Assembly: GCA_003506735.1 (NCBI GenBank)
Contig: DNYS01000201.1
Span: forward strand, 758 to 7,479
Length of the DNA: 6,722 nt
Source: Nitrospinota bacterium
GTDB taxonomy: Bacteria; UBA8248
Direction: 5' to 3'
Of this stretch, positions 1-5,257 are shown piece by piece (positions within the stretch are counted from its first letter, which is position 1; each line of letters opens with the position of its first letter). The notes beneath the pieces were generated by a model that was given only the letters and a program-made list of their open reading frames with translations, ran no database searches and was not told the DNA's origin. A program made the translations under genes and the position numbers.

Positions 1-62
1 CCTTGAGTATCGCCATGGCCGAGCACTCTGAAGAACTGGTTCAATTCGCGAAAGAACAATGA
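1..62 (+). CDS. C-terminal end of an upstream gene (partial, unidentified)
   Basis: An open frame enters from the left edge and stops with TGA at 60-62. Its visible tail reads LSIAMAEHSEELVQFAKEQ, an amphipathic helix like the C-termini of many small soluble proteins. The pspA-like start lies only 16 bases downstream, so this gene is probably the preceding member of the same operon. In related neighbourhoods the gene before a PspA homologue can be a DUF2170 (YjfI-type) or YbjN-type protein, and the helical tail would fit either. About 20 residues are too few to decide, so the family is left open. The reading frame and the stop are directly visible. Confidence 0.55.
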   Translation, partial: LSIAMAEHSEELVQFAKEQ

Positions 63-78
63 TTGGAGAAGACCAAAA

Positions 79-804
79 ATGATCAGGGTGTTCAAGCGTA
101 TGTTCAAGGTCGCCCAGTCTGAGGCCCACGCGGCGGTGGACCGACTGGAAGATCCCATCAAGATGACGGAGCAAGGGATCCGGGATCTCAGAAAGGATCT
201 GGAAGCCAGCATGAAGAACCTGGCCGAGGTCAAGGCACTGACCATCCGGCTCAGAAAAGACCAGGCCGAAAAAAAGCAGATCGCTGGCGATTACGAGCGA
301 AAGGCCATGCTTCTTTTGGAAAAGGGGCAAAAAGGCGGACTGGCCCCGGAGGACGCCGATCGTCTGGCCGGCGAGGCCTTGGTCAAGAAAGAGGCCGCGA
401 CCACTCAGGCCGTCCGTGCGTCAAAGGACCTGGAAAACCAGGCGAATATGGTGGCCCAGATGGAAGCGAACGTGAAAAAGCTAAAATCCCAGATCAACAC
501 CTGGGAGAACGAGCTCACCACGCTTCGGGCCAGGGCGAAGGTCGCCGCGTCCACCAAAAAATTGAACAAACAGCTCGCCCAGGTTGATTCCGACAGCACC
601 GTCTCCATGCTTGAGAAAATGAGAGCCAAGGTCCAAGAGGATGAGGCGCTGGCCGAATCCTACGGGGACATCGCGATGATTGAAACCAATGTGGACGCGG
701 AGATCAATAAGGCGCTTGAAGGCGGGGTGAGTCCGAGCGTCTCCGATTCCCTGGGCGAATTGAAACGCAAAATGGGCATGAGCCAATCGGGGCCTTCCGC
801 ATGA
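79..804 (+). CDS. PspA/IM30 (Vipp1) family membrane-associated coiled-coil protein
   Basis: This 241-residue protein is nearly all charged heptad-like helix, as in the PspA/IM30 family (about 220-250 aa), whose members bind stressed membranes and polymerise in ESCRT-III fashion. Residues 1-20 (MIRVFKRMFKVAQSEAHAAV) form an amphipathic N-terminal helix. An EDP motif sits at 24-26, where PspA proteins carry the conserved end of the first helix. Long coiled coil covers about 28-165. Residues 172-200 resemble the conserved late PspA helix (MLEKMRAKVQEDEALAESYG). There is no signal peptide or membrane span, so it acts at the inner face of the membrane. The ATG has GGAGAA at 65-70 with 8 bases of spacing. 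The stop overlaps the next start as ATGA. The neighbours resemble YjfJ-type rather than classic pspABC loci, and no PspB, PspC or PspF is seen here. The family call is firm; the specific role is inferred. Confidence 0.9.
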   Translation: MIRVFKRMFKVAQSEAHAAVDRLEDPIKMTEQGIRDLRKDLEASMKNLAEVKALTIRLRKDQAEKKQIAGDYERKAMLLLEKGQKGGLAPEDADRLAGEALVKKEAATTQAVRASKDLENQANMVAQMEANVKKLKSQINTWENELTTLRARAKVAASTKKLNKQLAQVDSDSTVSMLEKMRAKVQEDEALAESYGDIAMIETNVDAEINKALEGGVSPSVSDSLGELKRKMGMSQSGPSA

Positions 805-1436
805 CCCTCGTCACCCTCATCCTTCTCATTGCCTGCGGCGCACTCGGATTTTATTTCTGGAAAAACCGCGTGCGGGCCCGGCGGAAGCAGCTCGAAGCGC
901 AGGCCCCTTTGAAATCCTACGCCAAAGATGAGTTGAGAATTGAAAATGTGGGTCCGGGCGCCGTGATTCACTTGACCGGTATTGGACCGGACATGGACGA
1001 ATTTGATCTGAAGGTGATCGCCAAGCACACCTATCGTCAGGGTGAATCGAACTGGTACGAGCTGGAATGCGACAAGGGTTCCGAGAATGTGTGGATCGAC
1101 ATGGAGGAAGACGACGAGCTGGAGCTCGCGGTCACCCTTCGGAAGCTCAAGCTTCGCGACATCGGGATCGACAAAGACGACCTCACGCGCATGGACGACG
1201 ATGAAGAGGGGAAATTCGAATTCGAAGGGGATACCTACTGGTTGGAAGATTCCGATGCGGCCGTCTTTTATCGCTACAGCGACGACAAGAATGCCGAGAA
1301 CTTTTATTATTGGGATTTCGAGGTGGAATCCGGCAAAAAGTCCATCGGTGTGGAAAAGTGGAGCAACGGCTCGTATGACGTCGGTTATCACGAAGCCATC
1401 AAGCTGTCTCAGGTGACGATCTATAGCCTGGGATAG
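801..1436 (+). CDS. Membrane-anchored DUF4178 domain protein
   Basis: The product has 211 residues. Residues 2-20 form one hydrophobic segment followed by Lys/Arg-rich residues 21-29, which indicates an N-terminal anchor with the bulk of the protein on the cytoplasmic side. Residues 40-210 are acidic and beta-rich with DUF4178 hallmarks: a WYELE stretch at 85-89, a YWLED stretch at 146-150, and a closing segment around 183-208 with the pattern 'W-G-Y-x-V-G-Y-x-E-x-I'. DUF4178 has no proven biochemical activity; it recurs beside PspA, DUF350 and SpeE-like genes, as here. The ATG lies inside the pspA-like stop (ATGA at 801-804), which implies translational coupling and probably linked stoichiometry. 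The acidic run at 101-107 and 129-137 is marked. The family assignment is by recognised pattern only and has not been tested against a profile. Confidence 0.75.
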   Translation: MTLVTLILLIACGALGFYFWKNRVRARRKQLEAQAPLKSYAKDELRIENVGPGAVIHLTGIGPDMDEFDLKVIAKHTYRQGESNWYELECDKGSENVWIDMEEDDELELAVTLRKLKLRDIGIDKDDLTRMDDDEEGKFEFEGDTYWLEDSDAAVFYRYSDDKNAENFYYWDFEVESGKKSIGVEKWSNGSYDVGYHEAIKLSQVTIYSLG

Positions 1437-1457
1437 CTCAATTTTCGGGGGACCATC

Positions 1458-2312
1458 GTGAATCTGGGCGGCGATCTTGTTCAAGGCCTGGTCTTTCTAT
1501 TGCTTTCGGTCGTTCTGTTTACGATCGCAACATACGTCAAGGATTTTCTGACTCCGTACAAGATCCAGGAACAACTCGGAAAGAATAACCTGGCTGTCTC
1601 CGTCAGCATGACGGGATACCTGCTCGCGGTCGTCATCGTGATCCTGGGAGCGTTCCTGGGCCCCGCCAAGAATTTCATCGATGACATTGGCAAGTTCATC
1701 GGATACGCCGTCCTGGGGATTCTCCTCCTGAATATATCCCGGTTCATCAACGACAAGTTTTTGTTGCGAAAGTTTTGTAATGTGAAAGAGCTCATCGACG
1801 ACCAAAACGTGGGCGCCGGCGCAGTGGAATTCGGCGCCTATATCGCGTCCGGACTGGTCGTCGCCGGATCGATCCATGGCGAAGGGGGCGGCGTTCACAC
1901 GGCCTTGGCGTTTTTCGTCCTGAGTCAAGTCGCCCTGATCGTGTTTACGTTTCTCTATGACCTCATCACTCCGTTCGACGTTCACGACGAGATCGAAAAG
2001 GGCAACGTCGCCGCGGGTGTCGCCTTTGGCGGGACGTTGGCTGCATTGGGCGTCATTCTGCTCAAGGGGACGGTGGGCGATTTTATCGGCTGGCGGTACA
2101 ACCTCATCAACTTTGCGTTGAGCGCCGGGAGCAGCCTCATCTTCCTCCCTCTCGTCCGCATGCTGCTCGACAAGATTCTCTTGCCGAACCTGGACTTGAA
2201 TCACGCAATCAGCCGGGACCGCAACGTGGCCGTCGGCTGTCTGGAAATGACTGTCGCGGTGTCATTTGCGGTTATTCTCTACTTCTCAATCGATTTCGAC
2301 CTCGGTTTCTAG
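1458..2312 (+). CDS. Tandem DUF350 (YjfL-like) polytopic inner-membrane protein
   Basis: The product has 284 residues and about eight membrane segments (roughly 8-26, 46-67, 78-93, 121-140, 147-167, 185-202, 213-234, 259-280). It is an internal duplication. The first copy has VKDFLTPYKIQEQLGKNNLA (27-46) and the second has LYDLITPFDVHDEIEKGNVA (166-185). Each half ends in a related stretch with an acidic loop and an N-V-x-x-G/A motif (117-121 and 256-260). Single DUF350 proteins such as E. coli YjfL are about 130 aa, so this gene carries two units in one chain. The start is GTG at 1458 with GGGGGA at 1447-1452, which places the first membrane helix close to the N-terminus as expected. DUF350 function is unknown; acidic and asparagine residues flanking the helices could line a channel, but that is inference. 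Confidence 0.85.
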   Translation: MNLGGDLVQGLVFLLLSVVLFTIATYVKDFLTPYKIQEQLGKNNLAVSVSMTGYLLAVVIVILGAFLGPAKNFIDDIGKFIGYAVLGILLLNISRFINDKFLLRKFCNVKELIDDQNVGAGAVEFGAYIASGLVVAGSIHGEGGGVHTALAFFVLSQVALIVFTFLYDLITPFDVHDEIEKGNVAAGVAFGGTLAALGVILLKGTVGDFIGWRYNLINFALSAGSSLIFLPLVRMLLDKILLPNLDLNHAISRDRNVAVGCLEMTVAVSFAVILYFSIDFDLGF

Positions 2313-2321
2313 AGACACGAC

Positions 2322-2909
2322 ATGGCCATAACGGATCCCCGGAAGCGACAATCTTACAGAAGGCTCGCCCTCGTATTCCTGGTCTATTCGGTCTTGTGCT
2401 TTATCACCTATTTGGTCTTCGACTCGAGTTCGGGGACGGTGATTAAATCAATCCTCCCGCCGTCCGGAGGCGAAGTCGGCCCCATCGAGACAAAGAAAGA
2501 CAATTCGGTCTTCCTCATCAAGGTGAAGCAGTACATTCCGACCTCCGGAGCTTGGAGCTTTGTCGGCGGGGACGTGCTGGATGCGAAAAAGGAATACCTT
2601 TTCGGCTTCGGCAAGGAGCTTTGGAAGGAGAGGGGCTATGACTCCGATGGGTACTGGACCGAGGAAGACACCAGTTACAATCTGAAGATCACCCTCCGGC
2701 GAAGAGGAAAATACTACCTGAAATTCAATGTGGAAACGGGTCGCGCATCGATTGGGACCGGCATCCGCGTGGAGGTCCATCCCAAAAAAGGAAGCGCACT
2801 CGCGTTTTTCATTCTGGGCATCGTATCTCTCCTCATCAGCGTTGCCACCTGGGCGATCGCCAATGTAGAGGGGGGAGCGATTCTTAAGAGCATGTCCGAT
2901 GACGATTGA
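2322..2909 (+). CDS. Two-span membrane protein with a beta-rich extracytoplasmic domain (unrecognised)
   Basis: The product has 195 residues. A positively charged N-terminus (RKRQSYRR) precedes a membrane helix at about 14-33. A soluble region of about 120 residues (36-155) follows, then a second helix at 158-181 and an acidic tail (SDDD). The topology rules suggest that both ends are cytoplasmic and the middle domain is outside. That domain is rich in aromatic residues and alternating strands: SGAWSFVGGDV at 75-85, EYLFGFGKELW at 91-101, GYWTEE at 110-115, then GKYYLKFNV at 129-137. The look is of a small beta-sandwich that could bind a ligand or partner. The ATG lies 9 bases past the DUF350 stop with only a weak AGAGA ribosome site, so it probably relies on coupling. 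I do not recognise a named family. Function is likely tied to the flanking PspA/DUF350/SpeE-like genes. Confidence 0.75.
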   Translation: MAITDPRKRQSYRRLALVFLVYSVLCFITYLVFDSSSGTVIKSILPPSGGEVGPIETKKDNSVFLIKVKQYIPTSGAWSFVGGDVLDAKKEYLFGFGKELWKERGYDSDGYWTEEDTSYNLKITLRRRGKYYLKFNVETGRASIGTGIRVEVHPKKGSALAFFILGIVSLLISVATWAIANVEGGAILKSMSDDD

Positions 2910-2933
2910 GGATCGGGGCGGGGGCTTTCCATC

Positions 2934-3200
2934 ATGAAAGGCGATAAAGGATCAAAGAGTCTGCTGGATCGGTTGGGCGGACGGTCCATCCTCATCCTGG
3001 TGGCCGTGATGGCTGTGGTCTTTTTCTTCGCCGCTTCGTACAGCTCGCGGGGCTGGGGATACACCGGCTATTACGGTTATCATCGGGGCCCCTCGTTCTG
3101 GTACATCGGAGGGCCCTCGATCTATCGTGATCCCAGTGTGAGAAGGGGAAGCCTCGGCGGGCCCAGTCCTCGGCGGGGAGGGCTCGGTGGAGGAAAATAA
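2934..3200 (+). CDS. Small single-pass membrane protein with a Gly/Tyr/Arg-rich tail
   Basis: The product has 88 residues. A basic N-terminus (MKGDKGSKSLLDRLGGR) precedes one strong hydrophobic helix at about 18-34. A low-complexity tail follows: first aromatic and Gly-rich (GWGYTGYYGYHRG, 40-52), then GGPS-type and RRG repeats ending in GGLGGGK. Tails of this kind are usually disordered and extracytoplasmic or interaction-prone. No catalytic motif is present. The ATG follows a G-rich stretch (2915-2924) that serves as a ribosome site. The last 14 bases overlap the start of the aminopropyltransferase gene in another frame, and that gene's ribosome binding site lies inside this coding sequence, which argues that this reading frame is translated and co-evolves with it. 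I do not recognise the family. Confidence 0.65.
   Translation: MKGDKGSKSLLDRLGGRSILILVAVMAVVFFFAASYSSRGWGYTGYYGYHRGPSFWYIGGPSIYRDPSVRRGSLGGPSPRRGGLGGGK
3177..3181 (+). promoter_or_regulatory. Ribosome binding site that fixes the GTG start of the aminopropyltransferase
   Basis: GGAGG lies 5 bases before GTG at 3187 and inside the end of the preceding coding sequence. No in-frame ATG is found until residue 62, inside the membrane domain, so the GTG is the sensible start. Confidence 0.6.
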
Positions 3201-4740
3201 AGCGGCGGCGGCCCGGCCCGCCGCCCCTACATTCGAGGCATTTCTTCTCCTTTTCACGGTATTCATCGTCGGCCTCTGTACAATCATCTATGAGCTTCTG
3301 ATCGGAACCACCTCTTCGTATTTACTTGGGGACAGCGTAAAGCAGTTTTCGCTCACCATCGGCTTGACGATGAGCGCGATGGGGATCGGAACCTTGCTCT
3401 CCCGGGCGATAACCCGGAACCTCATCCAGTGGTTCATCTTGAATGAGATCGTTTTGGGGCTGGTGGGCGGATTGAGTGTCCCCATCTTGTTTCAGGCATA
3501 TTCTTGGACCGACATCTATTATCCGATTATGGTGAGTCTGATCATGGGCATTGGAATTCTGATCGGACTCGAGATTCCCCTTCTCGCCCGCATCATGGAG
3601 AAGCACTACACGCTTCGCGCAAACATCTCGAACGTATTGTCCGTGGATTATTTCGGTGCGTTGGTCGCGACGATCCTTTTTCCGTTCCTCTTGTTGCCGT
3701 TCCTTGGAATTTACAAAAGCGCCCTCATCACGGGTCTGATCAATCTACTGATAGGGGTCTTCAACCTCTGGTGGTTCCGGTCCTACCTGGGGCTTGAGAA
3801 ATTTCGGTGGCTGCGGGCTTCCATAGCGGGCGCCGCGGTCGTTCTCTGCGGATTGCTGTTCTGGTCACAAAATCTGATCCAGGCCTGGGAAAATTCGGTT
3901 TATGAGGATCGCGTCGTTTTTTCGAAGCAGTCCGCCTACCAAAAGATCGTCGTCACCAAGAACAAAAGAGACCTGAGACTGTATCTCGACGGACATCTTC
4001 AGTTCTCCACCATCGACGAATACCGATACCACGAGGCCTTGGTTCATGTCCCCCTCGGTCTGGCGGCGATCAAAGAGAAGGTTCTCGTCCTCGGCGGCGG
4101 AGACGGTTTGGCGGTCCGTGAAATCCTGAAATATCCGGAAGTCCGGTCCGTGACCGTCGTCGACCTGGACCCCGAGGTGACGAGGCTGGCCCTGCGGCAT
4201 CCGATGCTCGTGAAGGCCAATCGGGGAAGCCTGAAAGACAAGCGGGTCCGGATCATCCACATGGACGCCTTTAAGTTTTTAGAGGAATTCAGCGCCTTGT
4301 TCGACGTGATTCTGGCCGACCTGCCGGACCCGAAGACCTCGGGCCTGTCCAGACTGTACAGTAAGGAGTTCTTTGGATTGGTGAACAAGCGGCTGGCGAA
4401 GCAAGGCGTGTTCGTCACGCAATCCACCAGCCCGTATTTCGCGAAAAAGGCGTTCTGGTCCATCAAAGAGACCATCTCCGCGGCGGGTTTTGCTTTTGTC
4501 GCTCCGTATCACGCTTACGTCCCGTCCTTCGGGGACTGGGGATTCGTGATGGGCTCGAAGATTCGAAGGCGGCTGGACGACCTCGCACTGCGCGTGCCCA
4601 CCCGGTACCTCGACCGGAACAACATCCGGGAATTGTTCTCCTTTTCAAAGGACCTCATGATTGAGGGAATCAAGATCAGCTCATTAAATGAACCGAACGT
4701 TTTGAGCTATTACCTGGAAGGCTGGAAATACTGGAATTGA
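3187..4740 (+). CDS. Membrane-fused spermidine-synthase-like aminopropyltransferase
   Basis: The product has 517 residues in two parts. Residues 18-228 contain about seven membrane helices, with the conserved stretches YELLIGTTSSYLLGDSVKQF (35-54) and GLEIPLLARIM (127-137) typical of membrane-bound SpeE homologues. Residues 235-480 form a spermidine-synthase fold: SAYQK at 249-253, LYLDG at 265-269, DEYRYHE at 277-283, the nucleotide-binding glycine loop GGGDG at 303-307, VVDLDP at 324-329, and the active-site ADLPDP at 377-382, in which D378 is the expected catalytic base. All key residues are intact. The known reaction moves an aminopropyl group from decarboxylated AdoMet to an amine; the true acceptor here is unknown. 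Soluble SpeE is about 280-300 aa, so the extra length is the membrane part. The start is GTG at 3187 with GGAGG at 3177-3181 and 5 bases of spacing, overlapping the preceding gene by 14 bases. No AdoMet decarboxylase gene is in view. Confidence 0.88.
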   Translation: MEENKAAAARPAAPTFEAFLLLFTVFIVGLCTIIYELLIGTTSSYLLGDSVKQFSLTIGLTMSAMGIGTLLSRAITRNLIQWFILNEIVLGLVGGLSVPILFQAYSWTDIYYPIMVSLIMGIGILIGLEIPLLARIMEKHYTLRANISNVLSVDYFGALVATILFPFLLLPFLGIYKSALITGLINLLIGVFNLWWFRSYLGLEKFRWLRASIAGAAVVLCGLLFWSQNLIQAWENSVYEDRVVFSKQSAYQKIVVTKNKRDLRLYLDGHLQFSTIDEYRYHEALVHVPLGLAAIKEKVLVLGGGDGLAVREILKYPEVRSVTVVDLDPEVTRLALRHPMLVKANRGSLKDKRVRIIHMDAFKFLEEFSALFDVILADLPDPKTSGLSRLYSKEFFGLVNKRLAKQGVFVTQSTSPYFAKKAFWSIKETISAAGFAFVAPYHAYVPSFGDWGFVMGSKIRRRLDDLALRVPTRYLDRNNIRELFSFSKDLMIEGIKISSLNEPNVLSYYLEGWKYWN

Positions 4741-4747
4741 CGGCAAG

Positions 4748-4824
4748 CGGAAGACGGTTCGATGAACCCATGGGAGCTGCGGAACCGGGAGGTCCCACCG
4801 GCGCGCATGGACCCAGGTCTTCCG
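4748..4824. repeat. Inverted-repeat-rich, potentially branched structure after the aminopropyltransferase gene
   Basis: Outer arms CGGAAGAC (4748-4755) and GTCTTCCG (4817-4824) are perfect complements. They enclose GGTTC-GAT-GAACC (4756-4768), a perfect 5-bp hairpin that begins directly after the left arm, and a TGGGA/TCCCA pair (4771-4775 with 4793-4797). The parts could form a three-way-junction-like RNA or a cruciform. It begins 8 bases past the stop codon at 4740 and has no T-run, so it is not a classic terminator. It may be a 3' end stabiliser or a repeat-family element. The pairing is visible; a function is not. Confidence 0.35.
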
Positions 4825-4840
4825 TTCCACCCGCAGCGCC

Positions 4841-4978
4841 CTATTCGTTGAAGTAATCCTCGAGCGCAATCCGGTCCTTCCCCGACACCTCGGCGCGCTT
4901 GAACATGCCGCGCATTTCCTCATATTCTTTACTTCCGAGTGAAATCTTGTCATTGGTTTGGGCTCTACGAAGTAAGTC
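4841..4978 (-). pseudogene. Minus-strand fragment resembling a protein C-terminus
   Basis: The minus strand is open from 4978 to a TAG stop at 4841-4843, giving 45 codons. The last part, from about 4945 downward, reads like genuine protein, with stretches KISLGSKEYEEMRGMFKRA and EVSGKDRIALEDYFNE. A TGA at 4981-4979 closes the frame immediately upstream and no good start with a ribosome site is present; the only in-frame ATGs are deep inside. It may be the remains of a gene downstream of the minus-strand cassette, cut off by the hairpin region, or simply chance. I do not recognise the family. Confidence 0.25.
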
Positions 4979-4988
4979 TCACCCCGTC

Positions 4989-5064
4989 AGCCCCGTCCGG
5001 GCTCGGCGTTGGCGGTTATAGGGTTACCCCCCTCCCGTTGGCGTTGACCCGGGCGGGGCTTTTT
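4989..5064 (+). terminator. Long GC-rich hairpin with T-run, probable terminator of the PspA/SpeE-like unit
   Basis: AGCCCCGTCCGGG (4989-5001) pairs with CCCGGGCGGGGCT (5048-5060) over 13 bp with one G-T pair, and TTTTT (5060-5064) follows on the + strand. The loop is long, about 46 bases, and contains a small GGGTTACCC hairpin and two copies of GTTGGCG (5008-5014, 5037-5043). The polarity fits termination of + strand transcription about 320 bases after the aminopropyltransferase stop. The T-run also overlaps the stop codon of the minus-strand 64-aa gene (TTA at 5063-5065), so the element sits exactly between two converging units. The long loop is unusual for a simple intrinsic terminator. 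Confidence 0.5.
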
Positions 5065-5257
5065 ATCGTTTGTCGTCAAGGCGTTCAATGCGCGGGTCAC
5101 CGAACCAAAGCGTCAACAGGATGCACTTGGGGGGATCGTTCCATTGGGCGCCGACCTTGACTTCCCATCCTCCGCCGTGGCGGTCGAGGCCTCCCTTTCT
5201 TCTCCATTGCCCCTCCAGGAACACACGATAAGCGCCAAGGCGCCATGATTTTTTCAT
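5063..5257 (-). CDS. Small protein translationally coupled to the 269-aa gene (unrecognised)
   Basis: The product has 64 residues. Its ATG (5257-5255) overlaps the TGA of the upstream minus-strand gene as ATGA, and GGGGGAG in the end of that gene stands 7 bases before the ATG, a strong ribosome site. The protein is soluble, basic and Trp/Gly-rich, with GLDRHGGGWEVKVGAQWND in the middle (residues 23-41) and LTLWFGDPRIE near the end, suggesting a small beta-rich fold. There is no signal peptide and no membrane helix. Coupling suggests a 1:1 partner of the larger protein. The stop (TAA) is immediately followed by the GC-rich hairpin. I do not recognise a family, and toxin-antitoxin or effector-immunity roles would be guesses. 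Confidence 0.6.
   Translation of the reverse strand: MKKSWRLGAYRVFLEGQWRRKGGLDRHGGGWEVKVGAQWNDPPKCILLTLWFGDPRIERLDDKR

Noticed and set aside
660..1484. 274-codon minus-strand open frame opposite the DUF4178 gene
   Set aside because: It lies entirely across conserved + strand genes, has no good ribosome site, and its Val/Ile/His/Phe-rich composition is typical of the complement of an acidic coding sequence.
1497..2204. 235-codon minus-strand open frame opposite the DUF350 gene
   Set aside because: The + strand encodes a clear duplicated membrane protein here; the antisense product is a charged, Asp/Gln/Arg-rich shadow of hydrophobic codons.
4939..5160. 73-codon + strand frame through the hairpin region
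   Set aside because: It runs through the terminator-like hairpin and the end of the coupled minus-strand gene, and lacks a ribosome site.
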